A program made the position numbers and the translations under genes. A DNA stretch of 64,000 bases from Limanda limanda (Eukaryota; Chordata; Actinopteri; Pleuronectiformes; Pleuronectidae), in contig NC_083654.1 of assembly GCF_963576545.1 (NCBI RefSeq), forward strand, positions 18,010,199-18,074,198, written 5' to 3'. Positions 33,331 through 46,414 of this stretch are shown here, one piece after another. Position 1 is the first letter of the stretch. Each line of letters opens with the position of its first letter. The notes under the pieces were generated by a model. It worked only from the letters and a program-made list of their open reading frames with translations. It did no database searches and was not told the origin of the DNA.

Positions 33331-34451
33331 GATGACACCTGTTTTGAAAGGAAAGAAATACGTTATATCTGCGTGTTGATTGCACTGTCAGCTCAGATTA
33401 TTATTATGTGTCCTCAGATCGGACCAAACAGGAGAACCCTGATCTCATTCAAAGCTCCTGTTGCTCCATCTAGAGGATGATGTTCTCTTTCACCCATGCA
33501 AATTAAACTGGATCATGAGATATTGTGATCAAATTTGGGTTGCAAACAGAGAGCGCTCTTTATTTCCATAGCTGGAGGGAGCGTTGGCAGAGGGGAGAGG
33601 AATGCAGGAAATGAACAGAACGTTTTAGTTAAGATACTTTTTCCAAAGTCTGCTTCACTATTATGCCAGTTCTCCCTTCTCCTCCTGCTACAACATTAGT
33701 GGCTATATATCTATATGTATAAATGATATGGAATGCATGCTAATTTACTTTGTTGACATCATTGTTTTTGTCTCTGCCAGTGTTTTTCCCCTGACTTTTC
33801 CATGGGGCTGGCTAAAAATAAACCCTGAGTTTCCACCAGGGGCCGAACCACACTTATTTGCCGATGTCACTGGTCTCTATCACAGAATCTGTGGCGAGTG
33901 ACACAGGACATTGTTATGGCAACAGTTGATTCTCTGCGGATTACTACGCTGAACTGGGTAAAGAAGCAGGTTAAGACTTGATTAAAGTCCCTGTGGTGAT
34001 GTGGGACATCTGTTTCCGAAAAGTGTTTTGTTTTTTTCCACAGACTCCATGAACCCAAGAGAATCGGTTCTGGTTGCAGGTCTGACTCACACTGTGCTGC
34101 TTTGTCTCCAGGGAAGGGCTTGTGGCATTAGAGGGTTTTTAAACAGATGGAAAGTGTGGAGGGAGACAAACTGCACCCCTGCTCAGATGTTTGATTTGGT
34201 TGCAACTAACATTTGCAACTGAAATGCAACAAGGTTCTGAATGTGCCATGCAACAGTTAAAGAACATTTGAAGCCAAGTTACTGCCACTGAAGCCAAAAC
34301 GAGCCGTGTCTGTTGCATCGTTCCAAAGTAATGACGAGGAGTCAAAGCTCAAAAGTGTTCACGGAGCTGGTAGTTAATAGATTTTAGACATTTCACACAA
34401 ATACCCAACAAAACAACAATCAGAAGATCTTTGTTTGGATTTTCTACTCAC

Positions 34452-34540
34452 CGAGGTTGAGGTTTACGGAGATTGGAGAGTGAGGATCAGTCTGAGAGCA
34501 GCTGGAGTGATGAGGAAATGGAGGCAGAGGAGGCTTTATA
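34452..34540 (-). promoter_or_regulatory. TATA box and probable non-coding first exon of S100 gene A
   Basis: On the minus strand TATAAAG lies at about 34540-34534, and a strong donor CTCG/GTGAGTA ends at 34452. This gives a first exon of roughly 55 bases without ATG, joined to the acceptor just upstream of 33330. S100 genes typically have a non-coding exon 1, which fits. The start site (about 34508) is inferred from TATA spacing. Confidence 0.6.
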
Positions 34541-35851
34541 CATCATCACACCCATCGTCCCTCCCTCAGTGCTCCACAAGGTTCCTCTCCTCCTCAACCA
34601 CACCTCCGCCCCTGGTGTCCTGTGACACGTCTTCTCTGTTAGAAACAAATGTTGCTTGGAAATCATCAACAGATGATTGTTTATGTCAATCGTTAGGGAA
34701 ACTGATATGAATCATTTTTACTTATGTTAACAACAGATATGCCTATCATGTGTGCATTCAGGAAGGAAATGCCTAAATAAAAAGTATATTGTAGTTTATC
34801 ACAGTAACTTCATCAATGTTCTGATCTCAACATCATTTGAATCTCAAATTAGTGCGGTTAGCACAGCTGACCGTGGAATAAAGAGCAGCAGTGTGATGCA
34901 ACATAAAGGCTGACTCTCTTCAAAGCACGTATTTGTCAATGCTTATTACAGCTAAAATAAAACTTCATACAACAGTCTGAAAACGTTTTTTATATTCTTT
35001 AGTGGAATGCATTTGAGGAATTTTATTTTTATTTTATTTAAATAGATCTTATATCGATTTTCTAAAGCTTTTTCATATATTTTACTTTATGTATGTTTTT
35101 ATAGCATTGTTCTTTCTGCTGCCGTGTGGTAACGTACATATGACAATAAACTTGAAACTTGAGTTATAGATTTAATATTAACTTTTCGTTACTGGGAACA
35201 TTACAGCTTGCTGCTGTTCATTCTTTATTCATTCTTTTTATCCTTGACCTTTGAAAACACATATTTCTGAAGATTCCAGGGAGGTCAGGAGACAAAAAAC
35301 ACAAAAAATGAAAGAACATTTTCCTACAAAGAACCTATTATTTTTATATTTACTTATCAACAAAGCGCTTGAATCATGACCTCACCTGCACATATTCGTT
35401 TTTCAGTTTGCAGTGTTGTCCTAAACATTATCTCTGTGCAGAAAAGCCGATATAAAAGGTTCTTCCTTATTTTAAGACTGCTTTATGAAATAAGCAGTTG
35501 TGCAAGTTAGTTTTAAATCAAATGCATTGTTTTTCACAGTTTTGTTTTACAAGACATTTCAATTATATGTTGTTCCAACTAATTCCTGGTGTTTTGTGTG
35601 TATAACGACCTTTTCTGCTATTTCTTTATTGGATTGTTTGTGATAAACAGGATTCTGGAATAAAAACCGTCAGGCCTGGTGACTCAGTGAGCCTGGGTTG
35701 TTGCGAACGTTAGTGGGTCCAGTCCTCCTTGCAATTTTGTGGTCGAGGCCGTGACTCACAGTTATGTCCGTGACGCGAGTGAATCATGCTGCAGAGACCT
35801 GCAAGAAGAGAGCACAAAAATCAACACTGGCAACTCTGTGTGTATGTTTAC

Positions 35852-36254
<403 letters not shown>

Positions 36255-37599
36255 CTCTTCTCTTTGCACAGGGTGCTGTTACTCTGGTCTCTAATTAACA
36301 ACTTTAAATTAAAGTACTTAGTTCATAGATGGCCACCATTCATATTTTCTACGAACAGACTTTGTAGCGCCAACACAATCTGAGGTTTGTCTTTCCATTG
36401 CACGACTTTTTTTCACTGTGTGGAAATGAAACAGTCAAACTTCTTCCTTCCGTCTTCCTCCCCCATCTTCCTCAATAACATAGAGAAGGCGTCTCCATGG
36501 ACACCACAGACCTTATTATTTCCTGCTGTGATTCACATGAGACTGTTTACAGTATACAGCTGCAGCGGATTTAACAACGGATCAAATAGCCAAGGCCAAT
36601 AATTAGGCACACAATTACACAATCTAGTGGTGGAGCAGACACACAGCAGTCTGCCCTCCCAGAAGATAATTCCTCTGAAGATTTTGACAAAAAAAAAACA
36701 ATTGTTAGAGTTCGAATTTAAATATATACTGTATATATATAATATTTGTTTAAACATTTAGATATACTGTTTACATCTACTTGCAATTCATGAAACTGCC
36801 CTGTCTGAGTTTGTGCAATTATAATAATAATAACAACAACAATAACAATAATAATTCCATTATCTATACCACTTATCCTATAGGAGGTGGGGCCATATTG
36901 ATAATATACCGTCATTATAATAATAATCCTCAAGGTTTTTCATATCCTTTCAGCTGTGAATATACTGTTTCTGTTATCTCACATCCAAGCAACGGCAAAA
37001 GAGAAACAGATAAACAGACGATGACGCACTCCAACAATTTTTTAAGCTACACCATCACAAAAGTCAGATGACAGATCCCATGGAAACAGCCACAAGCTTC
37101 ACATTCAGGACTGATGTGTTCAGAGCCTTGGTGCAGAATGTCCACTGAGAGGCGCTGTTCCGTCCGTCTGCATAAATCCAACCAAGGTGTGGTATGGGTT
37201 GGTGAATGTGTGCTTATCTTGGAATTTAAATCAGTACACGTCTCCGCTAGTAACGACTTGAGAAACGGATGCAGCATTAATCATGAGGTGACAGAGGTCT
37301 TCATCACAGTGTTAGTAAGTGTCCTCCTCACTAAGGGAGCAAGTTTCACCCCGTTCATTGTCGTCACAGCTCAACACCTGGTCTCTTGCTTCATGCTTCG
37401 AGAAGTAATTTCATCTGATCAAATAATGCTTGTGTTGTTTTAGGCAACACGATAAACACGCAGCATATATATATATCTACTGTGTGAATCATACTTCTGT
37501 GAATGCTGTGAATAGAGAAGCTGCACAAGAGGGATATTGAGAAAACACTCAGCAAAAGTAGGAATTCCCGGCTCTGTGCTCACGGGTCACATGGGCGTG

Positions 37600-37647
37600 G
37601 TGCTTGTGTAAAGTGGGGGCTGAATACAAACTGCACACATACACACA

Positions 37648-37726
<79 letters not shown>

Positions 37727-37925
37727 TGGTTTGAAAAGCTCTCCATTTTAGGACTTTGCATTGATCTCTATTCATTGTAGACAGCCTAACCCTAACCTTA
37801 ACCTACCAACAGTTCACATCTCACCCCTGACCTCAACCAGGACCATGGAAATTACCTTTTGCCTCATTGGGACCAGGCTGCAGGTCTGCTGGTCCCCACA
37901 AGAATAGTGTTTATACCGGGAAAAG
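37600..37925. repeat. dispersed repeat with embedded (CA)n
   Basis: The stretch has AAAGTGGGGGCTGAATACAA, then (CA)n at 37633-37722, then CTCTCCATTTTAGGACTTTG, CCTAACCCTAACCTTAACCT and GGTCCCCACAAGAATAGTG. This series is shared by a widespread fish intergenic repeat; the assignment is from memory. Confidence 0.5.
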
Positions 37926-38986
37926 GTCTCAAAGAGGTAGTGAAAACAAGTACAGTGTGTTGTAGCCTAGCAACGTGTCTGTTTGCCCTGTTACCATGAA
38001 CATTGGTCGGCCACAAACTCAGACTCTGCCCAAGGATGTGTGCAGAAGGCTCATGAGACTCATGGGACTTTGTATGCCCTGAGCTTTGCCTCACAGGCAG
38101 GCCTTCCACAGGCAGTGGGAAGTCTGCCTACTTGACTGGCAGGTGATCAACTGGAATCCAGCCCCTTCACATCTGGCATGGAGGCATTTGATTGGTGGAG
38201 CTCAGTGGGCGTCAGCCTGAGGAGAAGTGCTGCCTGCAAGACTTTATTTCAGAGCAAACAGAGTCAGGGTGCAGCTCAGGGAGAGTGGGGGCGTGAAGGG
38301 GGGGGCTTTCTCCTGTTCCTCTCTCTGGTGTTATACAACTTTCAACATGGAACACAATGAAAAGAATTTGGTGGAAAAAATAACAGAGTGGTGATCCTGA
38401 CGCCCTGTGACTCAGACGCTCCACTTTCATTTGTCCTGCTCGAATGGTACAAACTAGAACGCAGCAAACTTTTACTAAGTTATCACCAAGACACCTAATC
38501 TCTCTGTTTATGTGTCTTATCACGTTACGACATCACCTTCACAGAGAGGTGTGGGCACATCGAGAGCATTCTGCAGATTCCTCCGAGCGGTGATAAGCGG
38601 GGGCTTTATCGAACAGAGAGGGAGAGGTCTGTCTGCCCGTTCATACAGTGGGAGTCATAAAGTACAGGTGGGAATTTCATCATCTCACACAGTGTTGTCT
38701 ATACACTGTGTAAGTACATGATGATCTCTGTCATGAGATTCGCCCGGGTGGGAAATCAACACAAAACAAAGGGTTGGGAAGGAGCTATAACGCAGCTTAG
38801 TGTCCATTTTTATATATTTATTTAAACTGAGAAGAGACACGTGGCTTCATATTCAGAGATCAAAGACAAACACATCAACACACAGGAGACACACGAGGTT
38901 TGAAATTCTTCAGCACATTTAATGGACAAAACTATCTTTACAAAAACTGAGATGCTCTTTGTGGCTTCTTCTCCTCTCGCCCCCTT

Positions 38987-39386
38987 TTACTTCTTGGTCT
39001 TCTTGCACATGTGCGACTGGTAGCACTGCTCGCAGGCGATGGAAAGTCCGACAACCAGAGACACAAACTCCTCAAAGTCCACCTGGCCGTCGCCGTTGGT
39101 GTCAAGGTCCTTCATGATCTTGTCGACAGCAGCCGGGTCCTTCTGACTCTGGAGGGGGGGGGATTCAACAAGAAAACAGCAATGAAGGGATATGACGAGA
39201 AAGGAATGCGTTAGAATCTAGGACACCGCAGGTCGTCTCTCTCACCTTGAGGAAGTTGGACAGCTCGTTTTCCATCAACTCTCTGAGCTCTCGCCGGTTC
39301 AGTGTGGTGGTGTTCTTTTCCTTTGAGGCGTAACGGTGGAACACTTTGATGAGTGACTCCATCGCGGTTTCCAGTTCGGAAGGCAT
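38987..39386 (-). CDS. S100-family EF-hand protein B (S100A1-like), 100 aa
   Basis: Coding exons are 39386-39246 (47 codons, donor AAG/GTGAG) and 39148-38987 (acceptor CTCCAG, TAA stop). The start MPSELETAMESLIKVFHRYA closely resembles S100A1 (recalled human start: MGSELETAMETLI). The pseudo-EF-hand is followed by TLNRRELRELMENEL, then the canonical loop DTNGDGQVDFEEFV in exon 2. The tail CEQCYQSHMCKKTKK carries three cysteines, ends in basic residues and is longer than in S100A1. The ATG lies 21 bases inside the exon that follows a TTTTTTCAG acceptor. It is in the same orientation as S100 gene A, about 6 kb away, so the pair is a tandem array. A fish-specific S100 such as s100t is possible; this was not resolved. 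Confidence 0.9.
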
Positions 39387-40344
39387 GGTTGCTGAAGGGT
39401 CTTTAGGCTGAAAAAACAAGTTGAAATAAAGTGTGAGTGATGATCAGGTGATGTCACACAGTGAACCTTCAGTGGCCAATCTTAAAACAAGACCTCAGGG
39501 AACTTTGGGACTGACGGCTGAATGAAAAGTAAATAGTTTGAGCTTAAACTTTCTCAAATGACTCTCAGAGAGGAAAGTGAATTAAGTAAAATTTAAACTT
39601 GTCTAAGTGTGGATTTGTTGACTCTTTGTTTTTTGCTCTGTCCTGTGGAGAAAAAAAGGAGTGCTTCATTGGTTTTGATGCATGAAGGAGAAGCACAATA
39701 CTTTGCCCTCTCCCTTCCCACTGCATGAGTAATGCTCATCAGAGATAAGACCTGTTATTAAGTTGTTAGAAAAATGCTCGGATAACCACAGCGGTGCTGA
39801 CACAAGATTAAAAAGAAAGAAAACACAAATCACTGTGTCTCGTTTCTGGAGAGTTTCAACGGTTAAAAAGAAGCAAGAGAATGGGAGCGAAGAATTTTAG
39901 AAAAATCGAATTCACCAACTCCCCAAAAATGTGAAGTTTGATGCAGAAAATGATTCAGTCCAACCATGCCCTTAGGGTAGATGGACTAACGGAACCACAA
40001 GGAGTGTGTTCACTAGAGACAAATAAAGTCAAACTGGAGATAAATTTAGTGTGTTAGCCTCATGCAAGAATCTTATACATATCTTATAATATTCTTAGAT
40101 AGCATTAGTCCTGAACGTAATAAAAACAAGTCAGTCCGAGTTGAAATCTGGATAAAAAAAAAGCTAAGCAAAAATTCCACAGACAGGAAATATTTCCCTT
40201 TAGAAAACTTGTGACTGGTGGATACGAAAAAACTAGTGCAACACATTCCTTCCACAAACTAACTGTCCCTGCAGGCGTTTCATTGTTGTTAAAACCCTCT
40301 GAAAGCGTCGGAGCTCAGAGAGGAGCAGCAGAGTCGGATCTTAC

Positions 40345-40424
40345 CGTGCAGAGCTGGGACGTGGTCTCTCAAGAGGAGGTGGGAAGGTACAGAAGTTTGG
40401 AAAAAGTCAAGCAATGAATTTATA
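40345..40424 (-). promoter_or_regulatory. TATA box and probable non-coding first exon of S100 gene B
   Basis: On the minus strand TATAAAT lies at 40424-40418 and a donor GCACG/GTAAGA ends the exon at 40345. With a start about 30 bases after TATA this gives a leader exon of about 50 bases. It joins the acceptor at 39408, just upstream of the ATG, by a 0.9-kb intron. The layout copies that of S100 gene A. Confidence 0.6.
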
Positions 40425-41029
40425 GTGAGGCGACGCCCAGACTGCGGTGTGTGAGTGTGTGTGTGTGTGAGTCTGGGGTTGAGTCAGACTCAGATATGAA
40501 CAGTCCGCTCTGACTGTAACAGTGTTGGGCGGTGACAACACAAACAGCAAAGTCCTCACTTAAGAACAGTGTAGATTTACTCACTTTTACTTACTGCAAC
40601 TTCTATTACTTCTTATACAAAAAGATTACTTTGAGAAATGCTTTAGGCATATGTGTTTGTTTTGGGGTGTCTAAGTATATATACTTAGAATATATACCAT
40701 ATACACATATATTCTAATAAAAATGTGTGATTTATAAAATTAGGTAATTGAGTAAACTTGGGGTTTTAGCTAATGAATAATCAAAGAAGTGGATTTATCA
40801 TTAGAGAAGAGTGGGGGAGTGAGTGGGAGACAATGTGGGAAAGTCAATCAACAGCTTTTTAACACACAATACGAGAGGACGTCACTAAACTGAAGCTATT
40901 GTCCCTCAAGTGAGTGATTAATGACACATGTGATCAAAGGATTCACACCAAAACAGAACACAATACATTTATTATGAATGTTGCAATGAGAGATGTTAAT
41001 ATTGGACAATTATCGATATGATTTTAATT

Positions 41030-41235
41030 TTTAGGGCCCGAGCACTGATCAATGGTCAGGTGAGGCCCTATTGAAATTGTAAGGATTATTATTATTCAGG
41101 CAAATGAATTGGCTTTTTGAGGGCTTTACCATGCTCAAATTCTTACCAAAATTTGCAGATGTTATAAAGTGGTGAAAATTTACGTATTCTGATGGAATTT
41201 TCATTAATTTTATGTTTTCTGAATCGATGGAGGCT
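41030..41235. repeat. fragment of a dispersed fish repeat
   Basis: It begins AGGGCCCGAGCACTGATCA, then GTGAGGCCCTATTGAAATTG and AAGGATTATTATTATTCA, the usual opening of a common teleost repeat, and is truncated at about 41235 (GGCTGCTTCGGTGC). The family name is not certain. Confidence 0.55.
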
Positions 41236-42542
41236 GCTTCGGTGCTTTAGTTATATTATATATACTTTATTGACACTGTCCCTAATAAAAGAGATGGAAA
41301 TAAACCAATTACATTCCAGAACATTCTCCCCCATTTCGACAATAATTTAGAAATCGTCCAAAGATGTTGAAATAAAAGGATATTCGTTTTGAGGACTTCG
41401 TGTACAATTTCTTCTTTGTTTTACTCATTCTGTTCAACTCTCTGGTGGAGCGTCATCTTGTGGTGAAAATATGACATTACAACCTGACTGTGAGTCAACC
41501 TTGAGAAAAGACAAGAGCATATTTGAATATAAAAGCTACAAGTGTTCTTCATCTGCTTTGTTTTTTAATGTCAAGAGCACGTGTAGTGATAGTGGGGCAG
41601 ATTTCTATTGGATTTGATGTGTGTAAACTGAAGTACTATTATTTGTGTGTTGTAGCTGTAATATAACAATATGTATATACTTGTACACAGAACCGTCCCA
41701 TAATTTTCTTGTTAGAGCATTAGATTGTGATGCTGGGTCTTATATGCAATTATCGATACGTTTCTAATGTAATTGATTGAATTGGATTGAGCCCTATGTG
41801 CACCGCCATGTGGAATTGACCGGTATTACACTTGCTGGTCTGCATGCATAATAAACACAACTGGCTACACACACAGATTATTATTATTACCAGAACACAA
41901 CAAAAATTAACTTGTTAACTTGTTGTTGTTACAGAGTTTGGAGTTTTCCTCATGTATTGTACTTAAATATTTAGGTACATTTGAAGCTTCATACTTCTAC
42001 TAGAACATTTACTTTTTCCATTTACTGAATCTCAGAGTCTGACTTTTTGATGCATATGATCAGTTTATATAATATGACGCATTGTCAAAGATCAAACAAT
42101 CCAAAAGTACATCAAGTTGTTGGAATAGCTTCTACCTGTCACTATTATACAATACATCAATAAAATCACAATGTGCTGTCCAGAGTCTTGTGCTTCTTCT
42201 CAACCCAGAACAGATTTCTTTCCAAAACCAGGTTTCTGGCTTTGAAACCTGAATAGCTTCAGGTAAGATCAATCAAACCAACCGTACAGCCAGGGCTCAG
42301 GTTCACCAGATAGAAGCAAAAATGTGAGTTACTATTGTTCCACATCACCTGGAACATGTTAGTGGAGCTGTAGCCTCTCTTCTGCCTCCATGCAGCCTGT
42401 GAATCACTAGAATCTGATGTCGGTTTGTGTTACATTCTGCCTGGAGATCCACGTTTCCTCTCTGATGAAGGACTCAGATCGCTTCTCCCATCCGATGACA
42501 TCAATCTATCACCCTGCTGTGTGTGTGTGTGTGTGTGTGTGT

Positions 42543-42578
<36 letters not shown>

Positions 42579-42930
42579 CACATCATTTGAAGGCATCCGG
42601 TGCGGGATGCTAAGGGTGGGGGGCGGGATGTCTGGGTGAGGAACACAGCTACAGGCATCTGTTCATATTCAGCGTGGACTCACACTGACATTCACATCAC
42701 AAATATCCATCTGCGCCTTTTCTCTATATTTTTTATTCCCAGAACTTGATGGTTTTTTTTACCCCGTGTGCGTAAAAATGGGTAAAGATGGATAAACCGA
42801 CCGATCCGTATTATCTAGCGGATCAAAGCTGCACATTTCTGGAGTTATTAATATGTTCCTCATGGCCTGTGGCCTAGATACGACTCGGTTTGTATCCAGG
42901 TGATGAAAACGGGGGAGCTGTTTTCTTAAA
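41236..42930. other. trim46 upstream region
   Basis: This is AT-rich up to about 42100 and holds (GT)n at 42518-42577, about 350 bp before the trim46 start. No exon was recognised. It probably includes trim46 promoter and 5' UTR sequence, but no clear core-promoter element could be fixed. Confidence 0.35.
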
Positions 42931-45900
42931 ATGGCAGAGATGGATTTAAAAACAGTCGCGTCGACGATGGAAGCTTTGGTTCGCATCAGTGTGAGTAAAA
43001 ACGTGTTTTCTCTGTTGTGGCTGTTCATATACTACACATTGAAAATAGACCTTTATGGTTATAATGGCTTCTTCCTGTATTTTTCCACGGAGATCGGCTT
43101 TAACGGTGTGTGGATGCAACGTCTCCGGGTTTTACGTTCCGGAAAAAAGGGCCTATATTCCGGCTATTTCTTTTAATTCTGCACCCGGAACAAAGACATG
43201 GTAAACACAAACGGAATAGGCTTTGATAAATACCGACTTATATTCTGGCTATCCCATATTCTTGGTGTAGAAAATGAATGGTGGTGTTTCCTGGTGTAAT
43301 GGAGGTCCTGCACGGAGCGTCTCTTTCAGTCTGCGAGCGACAATCCTCTGCTCTCTGTGATATACGATATACGAGGGGGATTTGATGTCATATTATTAAT
43401 AAATAAGTTAAAAAAGCAGACTTGAAATCACAGGTTTTTAGTTTTTTTTCCCTTCTTTGCTTCTGGATGCTCGTTTCCATGGAGACGGGATGCAGGAGAC
43501 TTTAGCTGCTGGTGCTGATGCAGGAAGGGAGGAGACGTGTGTGTGTGTGTGTGTGTGTGTGTGGATTAGTGCGTTAAGCATCGGTCGTTATTAGGTGAAG
43601 TGATATGAATAATTGGCAGAGGTGGTGTGTGCTGGGGTCGACTACAGGTTTCCACTCAGGCACATGCACCATAGCAGCTTCTCTTCCTGCCGCTGCTTTC
43701 ACCGGGAGGGAGGGAGGGAGGCAGGAGGAGGAGGGGGAGGCTAAAAACCCCTCCCCTCCCCTATTTTCTCATCCAAGAGGCAGCGCTCTCTCTCTTGATG
43801 CTGGGGAAACGTGCACGTAGTCTCCTCCGCTGCCATGGCGCCCAGATTCCAGGTGAAGGTAAGGATGCTCTGGTCCCTGCGATGCGGTTTTAGCAGGTCC
43901 TCCATCACCCGGGTTCCAGACTCATGACTCGGGCCTGCGGTGCTCGGTGGTGTTCACAGTTTAGCTGGAGGTGCAGATGTCGCCTGAATGTGCGACAGGA
44001 GGAGGAAGAAGACAGGCCGGAGTTGACATTGGAGAATGACACAGAGGGAGCAGCCTCATGCAGCCCCACTGGGAAACTGGATTAGTGAATTGGGGGCCTA
44101 TGTAAACTGGGAAGACATTGCTTGTTTGTTCAATTACCTTGTGTGTGTCAGTCTCATCGTTCTGCTGCATTAGGTGTGAGTTCTTCTCCTTCTAAAATGG
44201 ACCTGCAGCGATTTTGCTGTGCATGATCCCGTGCACATTATCCTGATTCTGCAGAGCCAGTGGTGGTTTGTGTTGCTGATGCTGCATCACATCACTTCAC
44301 TTCACATCACACCAGTGACAGAATCTCCAAATCCCCTCTGCAGCACAGTCTGTCACTTTGTCTCATCCCCGGTTGCTGAAGTCAACTCATTGTGTCAGAG
44401 GTGCTGCAACAGTTTTGGTTTCACGTTGAGGTTGTGTGTCACAAAATAAACCAATATGTCAAACCAACAAAAAATCGATAAGAAATATAACTTACTCCTC
44501 ATGCTGCACTGGGGAAATACTGGCTCAACACAACATCTGAATGCACACTCTGAGAAATTTGAGTGGTTTCCCCATGTTGTTTCTCTGTGACATACAGAAG
44601 TTGTAGTTGTGGAGTCACAGGCTTCTGCAACAGCCACTGTGTCCTCTCCTGTCAAACCCGTGTCCTTGAGCGGGACAGGGACACGCTAGCTGCTCTGGAG
44701 TTGCAGCCTGTGACTCGTCCCATCAGCTCTGACCCCTGTGGTTACATAAAAGGAAGGCGCTGGTTCAGCATTGAGGTAAAGAAGAAACTATAACTCACCA
44801 TCATCAAACTGTGCTAACTGATTAATGTCCTGTTTCATGATAATACATTGAATCATCTTTACAATCAACCGAGCATGAACAGAGCTGAGGATGAGATCTC
44901 TGTTTGTGTGTCTTTCAGTTGGAGAGGAGGACTTATCGATTCAGATTTTGTAATGCTGCTCAAATCCCCGTGCTTGCACTCACATGGCACCTGCTTGTGC
45001 TCAGATCTGCTCTGCTTGTGCTCAAACTGAGCGCTTGCACTCAGACGTTTTGTATTTTCAGAGGAAATCTAAGCACAAGCAGAGTGTAACTGAGGTTTTC
45101 AGTGAGAACTTTACAGAATCCGAAACGTGAAGTCAATAAATCCTGGTCTCAAACTGAAAGACCAAGCTCTTAAAGAAAGATAGGATAAAAAAAACAACTA
45201 TACTGATGTTGAAATGGGGTGATGGAAGGGATGGACTGTGTGCAGTGGTTGAATAATTAACGACTTTATCTATATTTAAGAAGTCTGATGCCTGCTGTCA
45301 ACTTGTCCGACACACGTTTTCCCTTTGCCCAGTCCCTCTCTCTCAATTTATCTCTTTCTTTGACCCTGAATCTGTAGTTCAGCTGTAAGTAGGCTGGATA
45401 GGGATCTCTGTACTTTTCTTGTTCTGTTGAGCTCAAAAACCTTCGAGTTCTTGGCTTTCAGTGCCTGAATATTCTTTAATTAGAGGGATTCAGATTAAAA
45501 TCACCAATTTCCCAGGGCATATTGCTAGATAAAAAAAAACTGGCATATTAAAAGGACTGATATCTGTGTGTGCACTTTGGTGTAGCCTAATTTAATTTAA
45601 GGGGACTCTTATGGAGGTATGCACTCAACCGACATTTGCATAGGAGGTAGTCTAACTTTGTCTCCTCTTTTCCTCCCACAGTCTAACATGAGGAGCCTGG
45701 AGCACGAGCTGCACTGCTCCGTGTGTAAGAGCATCGTCAAGCAGCCCGTGGTCCTGCCATGCCAGCACAGCGTCTGCCTCATGTGTGCCTCCGAGGTCCT
45801 GGTGGCAAGTGGCTACCCGCCTCCAGAGCTTCCCCCAGAGCCCAACTCCCCGGCCTCCACACCCAACACCCGCTCGCCCCGCCAGGCACGCCGGCCTGCG

Positions 45901-46365
45901 CCTAAAGCTGAGCAGCGACCCATCGACCGCGTGCTGCGATCAGGTGAGGTCACAGAGAAATCTGAACCTTGGGGTAGATAAAACATTCTAACCCATGCTA
46001 TTAAAAAGAATTTGTTGGTGTGAAGGCATTGATTTTTAAGCTGCATTAAGTGTTTGTTGGTCAAACCAGGGAAAACATCATTTTCTGTCATTTCCTGTCT
46101 GCCTCTGCTCATAACTTGCTTTCCCTATTCTTGGATTAAGGTCCCCACCCGCCGTCGCCCTCCATGCCTCGGTCTCCGGGATACGGGACGCCTGGGGGGC
46201 GTCGCCGCAAGGAGGGCCCGGCCCTGGTGATGATGTTCCCCTGTGTCCCCTGCGGCCGGGACGTGGAGCTGGGAGAGAAGGGTCTCACCGACTGTCTGCG
46301 CAACCTCACTTTGGAGCGTATAGTTGAGAGGTGGGTAGCACACACAGACACACACACACATACAC

Positions 46366-46414
<49 letters not shown>

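Noticed and set aside
37788..37806. Interstitial telomere repeat (CCTAACCCTAACC)
   Set aside because: Only about two and a half units, within a dispersed fish repeat that normally carries such text.
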